Below, piece after piece: positions 21,001 through 31,160 of a stretch of DNA of 39,615 bases. A program made the position numbers and the translations under genes. This stretch comes from Micractinium sp. NFX-FRZ. Its lineage: Eukaryota > Chlorophyta > Trebouxiophyceae > Chlorellales > Chlorellaceae. The DNA lies in NCBI GenBank assembly GCA_029339195.1, contig JAPTJF010000532.1, positions 1-39,615 of the forward strand, written 5' to 3'. The notes under the pieces are model-generated. The model did no database searches. It had not been told where the DNA came from and was given only the letters and a program-made list of their open reading frames with translations. Within the stretch, counting starts at the first letter, position 1; each line of letters begins with the position of its first letter.

Positions 21001-24000
21001 TACCTGTCCAGCGCCACATCCCAGGGGGAGTTGAGCAGCTGCGCCGCCCCCGAGGCGCCGCCCGCGTAGTCGCTGCCCTTCACGCCGTTGCCTGCACGGG
21101 CGCAGGTCGGCACGAGGCGGGGGTGAAGCTGCAGTGCTTAGCTCGCTAGCTTGCACAGGCCAGAACAAAGGTCCAACGCAGTTTGCAGGCGCGACAGCAG
21201 AGCCGTGCACACAGTGCCCGGGCGCCTGGAAGGGGGCGCTGCTGCCCTCACCTCCAGGCCCCTCCCACGCCCCCCCGCCTCTGCCTGCCTCCCGACCTGC
21301 CAGTGTGGTGACCGCCTTGCGCTTGAGATCCACCACTCGCAGCGCATGTGCCTCTGTATCCGCCACATACAGGCAGTCGCGCTGCAAGGCACAGGGCGTT
21401 GAACATGAGAGATAGGCGCACAGATGGATGGATGGATGGATGGATGGATGGATGGATGGATGGATGATACACATCTGCTGTGCGGCGAGTGCTTCCAGCA
21501 AGAGCCATGGCATGCCTGCCTCTCCACCTCCGCGCCTTGCTTGAGGACCCCTGGGTGCATCCCTCCCTGCCCCCCGCCCCACCTCTGTGCCGTGAGCAAA
21601 CTGCCCTTGCCCCTGTCCCACCTGCCACACCTGCGGCCCTCCCCCACCACTTGCCCCACCCCCATGCCCACTCTTCACCGCCCCCGCCCCACCTGCGCGC
21701 TGTAAGCCAGCCCCTGCGGCCGGTGGAATGCCGCCTCTTCGTAGCCCCCATCTGCCAGCCCGGGGGCCCCGCAGCCAATTTGGTCCAGGAACTTGCCCCG
21801 CATGTCTGTGATGACGATCCGGTTGTTGGAGGAGTCGGAGAGGAAGAGGCGACCGCCCGCCAGGTCAGCGGCCAGCTTGCCTGCGGGGGTGGGAACAGGC
21901 CACGGAGAGGGTGACATGGGTGGAGGAGGGAAGTGCGGGGAGGGCCTGGAGAGGACGAGGCGGCTGCCTGCCAAGTCAGCGGCCAGCTTGCCCACAAGCG
22001 GTCAGTGGGGCGGAGGGACGGGTGGACAGAAGGCACAGAGCCGAGGAGAAGAGTCAGAGGGTTCAGGGCTGCTGGGCAGGGTGACTGGCTGGGCTGTCGA
22101 GTGGTTGGGTGCCCTGGTCGGAAGGCTGGTGAATGTGCACAGCACGGTTGACTCCCCAGCACGGCACGCCCCAGCACAGCACAGCGGCTCACCCGGGAAG
22201 CGCAGCGGTGAGGCGGCCAGGGCCGGGTCGCGGTCCCGCTCCAGCGCCATTGGCAGCGGGGTGTTGTCCAGCAGGCCCTGCTCGCCATAGTACTGCGCCA
22301 CATCAAGTGGAAGGACAGAGACAGCATTCAGGGTGGGGCGGGGGCGGCAGAGGACAGGTGTGGTGGCCCTGCCTGCCGCCTATTCCCGCCTATTCCCACA
22401 GAGGCGTATGAAGCAGGGTCTTTGATGCATGTTTTTCCTGCAGGATGTCTGTGCCGCCCCACACACCTCCATGGCTGCCGCGATGATGTCGTCCAAGTCC
22501 TGGCGGTGGCCCTCGCCTGCGGGGTGGGGTGGGGTGGGGCCCGGGTCGGTCGGGAAGGAGGGCAGCGTGACGTGCAGGCTTGACCACACTAAACTCGACC
22601 ACAAGAAGAGAGGGGTCCTGAATCATGAAGTGAACATGGGGGATGGGGTGGCCCGTCTGGCAGGGGTTGGGTTGGTCGAGCAGAGGGGAGGAAGGGCAGG
22701 GAGAAAGGGAGGGGGAAGGGCAGAGGGGCGGTGGCAGCAGAGCAGTCACGTCCTCCTTGAAACCGCCTGCCACTCCTGTACTGCCCCCATCCCTTCCACC
22801 GCTGGCACCCCTGTACCGCCCCCGCCCCCCTCTGCCACTCTGCCTCGCCCACCCACCTGCCAGCATGGCGATCAGCTTGCCCTGCGGGCTGACCACCGCC
22901 AGGGTGGGCCAGCTGGACACCCCCAGCTCCCGCCACAGCGTCATGCCGCCGTCGTTCACCACCGGGTGCGCAATGTCGTAGCGCAGGACTGCGGCAACCA
23001 CGGCACGGGCAGGCAGGGCAAGCGCGGGGCCAGCAGGGTGAGGTGGTGCAGGGTGAGGGTGCGGGGGGCAGGGGCCGCGCAGGTGACAAGCCCAGCCCGG
23101 CCGCCTGCGCTGTGGTGGCCACACGCTGCCGAGCACAAGCACACTCACAAGCTACACAAGCACGTGGGGCCCCCGGCACACGCTGTGTATGTCCTGCTGC
23201 CCCTTTCCCATCCAAACACTCATCCTGCTGCCCACGGCGCTGTTGTTTGCGTCGTGAAACCATTTCGGTGACCAAGGCAGTGGACTGCTCAGGGCTGGCC
23301 CACATCTTTCCAAGCACACCACCCAATTCGCTAATTGCGCTGCGGCTGTCGCGCCTGCAGGGTCTGCCTCCTCCTCGCCCACCTGCGCTGCGTATGGCGC
23401 CGCTGTCCTTTTCGTTGTCAAACTTGGCGGAGTGGACGCCCACCACTGCCAGTGGGGCGCCCTCGTACTTGCGCTCCAGGAAGGCCAGGTCAGGCAGGAC
23501 GTGCATGCAGTTGATGCTGCGGGCGGGGTGGGGGGCATGGAGGGCGGGAGGGAGGGGGGACACAGGGTGGGAGGTGTGCCCAAAAGGCCAATGCAAGGCA
23601 GGGAAAGAAGGCTTCACCCTGATGGCCCCAAACCCGACACACAGGCACTCAAACAATTGCACCAAGGGCGCACTGCACACTTGAGCCAGCTGACAGCAGG
23701 GCACTGACCAGCAGTACGTCCAGAAGTCGAGCAGCACCACCTTGCCCCGCAGCTCGCGCGAGAGGCGCAGGGGCGGCGCGTTGAACCAGTCCAGGCCAGG
23801 AGGGAACTCGGGCACGGACTGCCCGCCGCCGCGCTTCTCCATGTCTGCAAGGCGGGGGGAGGGTGGCATGGTCGGTGGGAAGTGCGATTGAGTACACTGC
23901 AAGACATGGAAGCCAAGCCAGTGCCATGAAATGCTGCACTTCTTTGTGACTGCGGGGCAGGGGAGAGGGAGCAGCCGTAGAGGGAGAGGCAGCCGCAGAG

Positions 24001-27000
24001 GGGGCAAGCAGGGAGAGGACACGGCCAGGCGAGGCGTTGTGCGGGGCAGGAAGGCAGGAGGGGATCGGGCAGCAAGGGGTACCAGGTGTGGCCGGAATGA
24101 AATGGACCAGTACGACGGTCGGTCATAGCAAAAGAAAGGTCTGCCCGGACGGGTGAGCGTGATGCCAAGGAGGCGCCTCTGGCAGCGGGGAGCAGCGGGG
24201 GCATGCACCCCTCCGTCCAGCTCAGCTCAGCACGAATAGCTAGGCACCAGCAGGGCATGGGCACACGAGGCACAGCAGCACAGCAGTGCCAAGGGAGACC
24301 TCGGCGCACCCGCGATGTAGCGCTTGAAGGCAGCCACCCTGCCGCCCTCTTCGCCTGCTGCCGGCAGCTGCGCCTGCGGCAGCAGCGCATTCAGCAGTGC
24401 CTTGGGGCTGGCGTAAGAGAGGCTCTGCAGGCAGGGGGTGGGGTGGACCGAGGGAGGGAGGCAGGGAGGCAAAGGAGAGGGCAGGATTGGATAGTGTGCG
24501 GCGAGCGGCCAGGCATGCAGGAGCGCCCAGGTGCCCAGACCTGGGAAGCTGGGTTGGCGGCACCGCCAAAGGGGCCACCTTGGGTGGCCGGGGGCCACTG
24601 TTGTCGAGCCCCCTGGTGAGTGTGTGGATGCTAGGCTGAGGAAGGGGCAGTACCTTTCTGAAGTACTGAAAGCCGGATGCCACATAGGCAATGATTGCCA
24701 GCTGGACCAGGGTGGGCACATGGTACCGCAGGAGAAACCGCCGTACCGCCGGGTCCCGCTGCAGGGGGCGGGCAGGGCGGGGCAGGCGCCGCGCTTCCTT
24801 ACCTGCGAGGTGGTGGCGGAGCCGGCTTGCCGGCAAACAACCCTGCTGTCACACTGTCAGCAAGCCACACACACTTACCGCGTGGCGCACAGCACCCACA
24901 GCCCAGTGAAGCCCAATAAAGGCCACAGGCCTGGCCAAGCAGCAGCAGCAGCAGCAGCAGCGGTGCACCTGTGCCCGGGAGATGCCGACATACAGGGAGC
25001 CAAATGCCCCAGCCAGGGACCCAAACTTGAGCAGATCCCTGCGGGTGGTGCGGTACCCAGCTGGCAGGTCCACCCACCCTTCCAACCAGGGAACGTCTCG
25101 GCTGCTGCTGCTGCTGCTGCTGGTAGGCCCAGCGCTGCTGCTGCTGCCATTGCCATTGCCAGGCGATGGGCCTGTGCCGAGCGTGAGCGGCGCCGCCGCA
25201 GCTGCCGCTGCCGCGCTGCTCCCCGTGCCACCCTGCAGCAGGGGGCGGGGCGGACGGGGGCCCAGGCGAGGTGAGCACTGCACTGCCTCTTGTCACGAAA
25301 ATGCAAAGTGCTTTCAGGCGCCCTCAGACGCACTCATGAGTAGGGTCCAGGGTGAAAAAGCGTTGTTACATCACGCTGCTGCTCCACACACGCTCAGGAT
25401 CACACTGGTGCAGCACAGGCTGGGAAGGCAGCGGGGTGCAGATCACACCGTCCCAACAGCCGCCCTGCCCTCGTCACGCCGGCACCTGCTGCTGCTGCTG
25501 CTGCTGCTGCTGGGCCGGCCTCAGCCCCAGGATGTCTGGGACCGAGATGTACTTGATGCTGGGCTGGATCCAGTCAGGGGCAGCCGCCTCCATGGCCGCC
25601 GGCGCAAGGGAGGTGGTCACCCCAATCACGCGCATGCCTGCGCACGGGGCCGCAACGCACGGTTCAGTGTGCAAGGAAGCCAGGGGGAGCAACCACACGT
25701 CCATGCCGGCGCTCCACGGGATGGAGGCAACCCATCAAAGGGCAGGAGGCAGGTTCGCGGGGTGAGTGAGCAGCCGTACTGCTGACTCCTTGGCCCGCAG
25801 TAGCGAGCGGCAGGGAGGTTGGCTTGCACGCACCCGAGGCACCTGCCCAGCTGGCTGCACACGCACGCAGCACTGCTCCCTTGTTGCCTGCCATGCCTTA
25901 TCATGCCTGCCCCACACAACCCATCCCACTCCACTCCACCATTTGTTCGACAAAGCAACACGGGCGCACCTGCCGCGCGCGCCGCCTGCACCCCCGCCAC
26001 CGCGTCCTCGATCACCACGCAGTTGTCGGGGTGCACGCCCAGCTGGGAGGCAGCCGCCAGGAAGATGTCTGCACAGTGAGGGTGTGGAAGGAGAAACGGG
26101 TGGGAGTTGGGGATGTAAAGAAAGAAACAAGTGGGCGAGTGGGCAGGTGAAGGGCCCCATTCCCAGCTGCAGGCACCGGCCAGGAACGGACTGCGCAGGG
26201 TGGGGGTGGTGGGGGTGGCAGGCAGGCAGGCAGGCGGTCAGGCAGAAGGGGGCAGGGCAGGTGGGCAGGTAGATGGGGTGGGGGGAAGAGCAAAATATGT
26301 GAGGTGCAGCATAGGCAGGTGCAGCCACAGAGGCCTGCGCTGCCTGGCCGGCCCTGTGCAACTCACACGGCAGGCAGCCTGCCAGCCTTGACCGGGCGGC
26401 CCAGCATTCGCCCCTGCCTCCCTGCCTGGCCCCCATTGCAAGGAGACGCATCTGGGAAGGGCAGCCGCCGCCGCAGCCGCCGCAGCACCACAGACAGACG
26501 AGTGTGAAACGCAACAGAGGATGCATGACATAAGCACCTGGGGAGGGCTTGAGGTGCTCGAATGCATCGGCAGACACGATGGCGTCAAACAGGTCCAAGG
26601 GGATGTCGGCAGCAGCCAGGTTGGCGTCCACCTGGCACAGCACAGCAGCAGGGGCAGGCGGGCAGGCGTGAGCATGGAACAAACGGAGAGCGTAGCAGGC
26701 AGCAAGGCGAGCCGGGCAGGACTGCTGTGTGTGGTGCGGCTGACAGGCGGATGTGGGAATGCCTCTGGAGGCCACGCATGAAGTGGCCCCGAAAGAGCAC
26801 GCTGCCACCTCCCATCTCGCCCTCTCCACCTGTGGCAATTGTTGTGGCAGCTGCCCGCACGCACCTTGACACGGTCGGCGCTGGATGCTACCGCGGTCTT
26901 CAGGCCGGCAGCACGGCATGCCTCCACCAATGCGCGCGCCCCCTCGCAGCCGATGCCAGCGCCTGCGGGGAAGGCAGGGCGGGGCGGGGAGGGGCAGTCG

Positions 27001-28325
27001 GGACTGGAGGAGTTAGTTCTGGTCGATGCAACTCGAGCAAGGCAAGCAGGCGCGTGACCGAAGCACCATTTGCTTACCCTTACGCTGTCTCGCGGCCCAC
27101 CTGACGTACCCCTCAGCACCCCACCACAAAAGCATGCCATGCTGCGTCACTTGAACAAACTTGAAAGCAAAACCCCACCCACCTGGCAGCGCGTACTTGT
27201 CCATGTAGATCTGGAAGAACTTGGCCTTGCACGACTCCAGCTCAAAGGGGGCGCCATACTTCCTGGCCACGCCGCCTGCCGGTGGGGGAGAGGGCCAGGT
27301 TTGTTCTGGTGTGATAATGCAGCGGTGACAGTCCTCGTGACGCGTCCCCACAAAAGGGGGCGCCGCACTTACTTTGTGACGCCGCTTGCACTCAAATCAA
27401 ACACCTGAAGCTGGCCGGGAAGCTGGGCTCGCCACTGCCGGATGCCTAGCTGCCTCACCCAGTCAGCACAAGTTGACTGGGCGACGACCACCCAGCTCAG
27501 CTCACGCTCACAGACACGACGCACCCTAGATCGCCAATCAAGCAGACGGAGCACTCGCCCAGGATGCCGGCCCTGCCTGTTCCTGGGCAGTGCCGCACTC
27601 GTGCTGTGCACCGGCTGTGCACACCTCCTTCGAGGGCCGCCTGCATCGAGCTGCGCCCTCCTCCCTCAACAGCACAAGGACTTGCAGCAGCAGTGTGCTC
27701 ACCCAGGAAGTTGGCCTCCCCAGTGCCCGTGAAGGGGAGGAAGTCGTCGGGCTGCACGGTCAGCCCATACAGCTCCTGCATCACCTCGCAGGCGGCCAGG
27801 CGGGACACCCGTTCGCTCTCACACAGCACGCCGTCCTGCGGGGGGGGGGACAAGCAGGCGGAGGGACAGGAGGGTGGGGCGTTGCTCTCCCGGGCAAGTA
27901 TGTTGAGAGGTGAAGCATCCAGACTTGGAAGCAGCCAGACAGGTCACCCTGTGGCCGCCACCCAGCAATGTGGTGAGGCAAACAAGATGCGCGTTGGCAG
28001 GCAATGGTCACGGACACCACTTGGTGGGTGTGCAACCAAGCAAGCTCACCATGTCAAACAAAACGGCTTTGACCTCTGCGGCCACACGCTCTGCTGACAC
28101 CTGCGTGGCGGCGCCGCCGCTGCTGCTGCTGCGTGCCGTGGGCAGAGCACGGAGCTGCTGCTGGCGGGAGTGCGGCGGGTGCAAGGCGCGCGGCTGTGCC
28201 CCAGTTGCCGTGCCTCTCTGTGCTGGTGTCGCTAAAGCCGCATAGGGACCACGCCGCGGCTGCACCGCCTGCAGCCCAGGCTCGCTCAGCCGGCAGGCAC
28301 TGCTGCAGTGCGCCAGCGACGACAT
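18070..28325 (-). CDS. SOQ1: SOQ1 chloroplast protein: HAD phosphatase, membrane segment(s), thioredoxin-like and NHL propeller domains
   Basis: Twenty-four exons, phases consistent, 1159 residues (1189 if exon 8 uses its stronger donor). Exons 1-12: 28050-28325, 27703-27835, 27183-27275, 26865-26962, 26538-26631, 25970-26068, 25486-25637, 24969-25232 (or from 24879), 24654-24758, 24310-24424, 23709-23844, 23383-23516. Exons 13-24: 22857-22988, 22467-22516, 22193-22292, 21693-21880, 21297-21381, 21004-21091, 20691-20767, 20199-20318, 19809-19905, 19502-19581, 19021-19179, 18070-18674. A Ser/Arg/Ala-rich transit peptide precedes the HAD domain (FDMDGVLCESE; KPSPDIFLAAA; CVVIEDAVAGVQAA). RRDLLKFGSLAGAFGSLYV and VQLAIIAYVASGF are membrane candidates. 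The thioredoxin-like domain has WTYCCINC (about 518-525); NHL repeats follow from about 661, then a 200-residue C-terminal domain. In Arabidopsis, SOQ1 restrains a slow antenna quenching (qH) with its redox and NHL parts in the thylakoid lumen. One intron is GC-AG, and two introns carry exon-edge copies. Confidence 0.95.
18768..18812 (-). repeat. Diverged copy of SOQ1 exon 24 start, with acceptor
   Basis: The copy starts at 18804, after an intact CAGCAG acceptor and 130 bases before exon 24 (18674). About 24 of 32 bases match, and translation is related: AVLIVDVNTS against TVLIADTNNS. Its frame soon meets a stop. Confidence 0.75.
20768..20796. repeat. ACAGC microsatellite at SOQ1 exon 19 acceptor
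   Basis: Tandem CACAG/ACAGC units abut exon 19 (edge at 20767). On the coding strand they form GTGCTGTGCTGTGC before the CTGTGCAG acceptor, so the 3' splice region is built from a microsatellite. Confidence 0.8.
21424..21467. repeat. GATG/ATGG tetranucleotide microsatellite in SOQ1 intron
   Basis: About eleven near-perfect GATG units (CATC on the coding strand) lie in the intron between exons 16 and 17 of SOQ1, about 45 bases upstream of exon 17 on the coding strand. Likely length-polymorphic. Confidence 0.9.
21945..21991 (-). repeat. Diverged copy of SOQ1 exon 16 start
   Basis: The copy starts at 21991, 111 bases before exon 16 (21880). About 39 of 44 bases match, and GKLAADLAGSRLVLS matches GKLAADLAGGRLFLS. 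The acceptor AG has become GG, so it is not spliceable. Confidence 0.9.
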
Positions 28326-28542
28326 GGGGAGCTGCGGCTAACTCCACCAGAGCCAGCCCGAGCTTCGAGCCCAATCAAAGCAACAATGCGCCACGCTGGG
28401 CACAAAGATCACCGCTTTCCTGGCGCCCAGGCGATCAAGCTGCTTCGCAGGGCGCAGCAGGGCACCCGCCATCACTCGCGCCATCGCTCCTGCAACGCTC
28501 CCATTCTGCCCCACGCCCACCTGCACGCAAAACTCAGACGCC
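28326..28542. promoter_or_regulatory. Short divergent promoter region between SOQ1 and a plastid-type membrane protein gene
   Basis: Only 217 bases separate the two start codons, so both promoters and both 5' UTRs must lie here or extend into the neighbouring gene. A CCAAT box followed by CAAAG is at 28371-28380. No TATA box is seen. Shared regulation is inferred from geometry only. Confidence 0.6.
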
Positions 28543-29959
28543 ATGGCCGCCCTTGCGTTCACCCTGGTAAGGCCGGGCGCACGAGGGGTGGCCAGCCAGC
28601 CCAGTGCAGCCGCCTGCTGGGCGCGCCCGATTTTCGGCTCACCGGCCGCCAAACTCCCCTGCTGCAGGCCACCCGCCCCGCGGCCTTCACCAGCCAACAG
28701 CAGCGGCGTGGCGGTGCGGCGCGCAGCGGCCGCCGCCTGCAGCGCTGCTTCGCCTCATCAGAGGAGGAGCAGAGGCAGCTGGACTTCACCAGCAACAAGC
28801 GTTCGGTGAGCTGGGTCCGCTTCTGGCAGTCGTGGCTCATTGGTGCATGGCAGAGGGGAGGTCGAACATGGGGCGTGCATCCGGGAGGGTGGGCGAGGGC
28901 AACAGGCCCGAGTGCGCAGCCGCAGCAGCGGCGCCGCACGTCGGCGATAGCCCAGTCACCACCCAGTCACTCCTGCTACCCGCCCAGCCCCATGCTGCAG
29001 TCCTTGATTGACAAAAGGCCAACTGTTGCACCCACTTGCGCTCAGCCTACCGAGACTTGCCCGTTCCCCTGCAGGCCACATGGCCACTACGGGGGCGACG
29101 CTGCTGTGCCAGGCCAACATCTGACCGAGCCTCCGACCTGTGAACTCCATCACCCTCCCTATCGCAACCGCGTTCACGCCCTGCTGTCCCCCACCAACAG
29201 GGCCTGGACTACTGAGGCCGGCTCTGCTGGGCAGACGAGCGGCAGCGAGGCAGCAGCTGCTAAACGTGCATGGCACCCTACACCAGCTCTCACCCTAGCA
29301 CCAACACCTGGCCACCCCTGCAGGCCCTGGGCTTCACCGAGAGCGACTCTGCTGGGCAGACCAACGTGTTTGCTGTTGAGCCCAAGACCTACGTGGCTGG
29401 CAGCAGCGCTGACGAGACCGCCTCTGGCAGCCAGGCGACCCTGGCGATTGCGGGCATTGCGGCGCTGGCGGCGGCCGGCGCCGTGGCGGCCGGCCTGCTG
29501 ACCAACAGCGGCGCAGCTGGTGAGCCCACAAACACTGCCAGCCAGCCAGCCTGCACCGCCTGTGCGCCCTGCCTTTGCCCCCGGGGCGGTTGCCGTCGCG
29601 CCATACATGCATGCCTTGCCAGCATGCCTTGCCAGCATGCATGTATGCGAGGCCCGGGAGCGGCCAAAGGGCACACAGGCACCATAGCTCACATGCGTGG
29701 GGATGCCTGGCAGCACAGCGTGTGGAGCATGACCACTGCTATGCCTGGAAGCCAACTCAACGCCTGAGCTTGGTGCGCCCAACACCCTAACATCGCTCCC
29801 CTGCCTGGGCCCCTCCCGTCCCCGCCCTTGTACCTGCTCGCAGAGCTGGCAGCCCTGGCGCCCGCCCCCGGCAGCAAGACCCTGTCGGCTTACGCCCAGC
29901 AGTTCTCCTCCGAGTTCTCCACCGCTGCGCCTGCTGCGCCCGCCCTGGCTGACAACTGA
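28543..29959 (+). CDS. Small single-pass membrane protein, probably plastid-targeted, unknown function
   Basis: Four exons: 28543-28566, 28668-28805, 29324-29519, 29844-29959; 157 residues, phases consistent. The start has a strong context (GACGCCATGGCC). The N-terminal 40 residues are rich in Ala, Arg, Gln and Ser with few acids (MAALAFTLATRPAAF ..., GRRLQRCFASS), as in a chloroplast transit peptide. An acidic stretch and the segment LGFTESDSAGQTNVFAVEP follow, then one clear membrane helix, LAIAGIAALAAAGAVAAGLL (about residues 94-113). The Ala/Pro/Ser-rich tail ends LADN. I do not recognise the family. Divergence from SOQ1 suggests, but does not show, a thylakoid role. The intron before exon 3 contains two diverged copies of the start of exon 3. 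No TGTAA signal was seen downstream. Confidence 0.75.
29071..29250 (+). repeat. Two diverged copies of exon 3 start of the plastid-type membrane protein gene
   Basis: Copies start at 29075 and 29201; the real exon starts at 29324, so spacing is 126 and 123. The second copy shares CTCTGCTGGGCAGAC exactly with the exon. The first shares GCGAC.CTGCTG and a following CCAAC. Both keep a CAG acceptor, but their frames are broken. Confidence 0.75.
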
Positions 29960-30549
29960 AGCCGCCCGCGCTGAGCTGCCGCCCGCCTGTGCTCGCCCCG
30001 CCCGTGCGGGAGCGGGCGCGATTTCATTCTTGCCGCTGGCCGGCGCGCCCGCCTGCCATTCATCTGTTTGCTAAAAAAAACAACCCAGAGAAGAAGACGC
30101 CTGCCATGCCCTTGTTCCCAATGTCCCACTCAACCTTGCACCTCTTCGCTCCGCTGTGACTGCTCCCTGGCGCCATGCTCTGGCACGGCGGGGGTGGGGC
30201 CGTGCCGCCCCGCTCTGCCATAGAACGCACACCAGCAGCATGCTTTTTATTTGAGGAGCAACGCCTCCACCTTTCAAAACCTGCAAATATGCTGGCCAGG
30301 AGGGCACTTTGAGGGGGCCAGGGGTGTCGAGGCTAGGCAGGAGTGCAGGAATGCAAACGGGGGGGGCTGCTGAGGTGTCGAGCGGCGGCGGCGCCAGCGG
30401 GGGCCTTTCCCGCTGCCATGGCTATGCGGCCCCTTTCTATGTTACGGTGCCGACTATAACGTTTTTTTACGCGGGCGTAGGACCTCTCGGGGGCCTCGAG
30501 ACGGAGCTTGGCAGCAGTTGCAGCGGGAGGCGGGTTCAAGGCTCCAAGC
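29960..30549. other. Intergenic region: 3' UTR of membrane protein gene and upstream of BDP1
   Basis: About 590 bases. An A-rich run (CTAAAAAAAACAAC, near 30070) and TTTTTATTTG (near 30244) are the only AT-rich elements. TAACGTTTTTTTACG lies near 30456-30470, 80 bases before the BDP1 start, and may belong to its promoter. No gene is supported. Confidence 0.5.
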
Positions 30550-31127
30550 ATGAGCTTCTTAGACCTCTCCAAGCTCGATAAGAAGCTTCAAGACAAGGGC
30601 AAGGCGGTACCGCCCAAGAGCAGCAAGTTTGCTCCCCGGCTACTTGCGAAGGTATGTGCAGACTGCTGGCTGAAGGGTGCACGGCCTAGGGCGACTGGGC
30701 GGCGCAGCAGTGGGAGAAGCATGCATTGGGCGCGGGACGGCGCGCAGCCCGGCGACAGAGCCTATGGAAGGAGCGGCGGCGGCTGGCGGCGGCGGGACGG
30801 GCGCCCACACTGGCGCCCCTGCCCCTTTAAACTGCTGCCGCCCTTTGTGCCTTCGCGCTGTGCAGAAGTCTCGCCCTGGAGCACCCAAGCCCTCGGCCGC
30901 AGATGCGGCAGCTGCTGCTCCCGCAGGTGCGCCCATGAGTGGCTCCCACGCGTGGGCACATGCCAGATGGTTTTGAGGGTTTGGGACAGGACGCTGCCGT
31001 TCTGCTGATGCGGTTTATGTGCTCTGTCTGTTTCCAGCATGCCTTTGCATCATCCGCTGAACCGCATCTTCTGCGTAACGCGGTCTCCATTTGCAGACCA
31101 ACAGCCCCAGCAGCAGGAGCAACCCCC

Positions 31128-31160
<33 letters not shown>

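Noticed and set aside
21424..21467. Possible CRISPR-like or structured array
   Set aside because: It is a simple tetranucleotide microsatellite with no spacers.
22589..24208. 539-codon minus-strand open frame
   Set aside because: It reads through several SOQ1 introns. The homologous parts (WTYC and following) are separate exons with good splice signals.
24799..24840. Extra SOQ1 exon ending in CGCAG|GTAAGG
   Set aside because: The donor is strong, but no acceptor and phase combination links it to exon 9 in frame.
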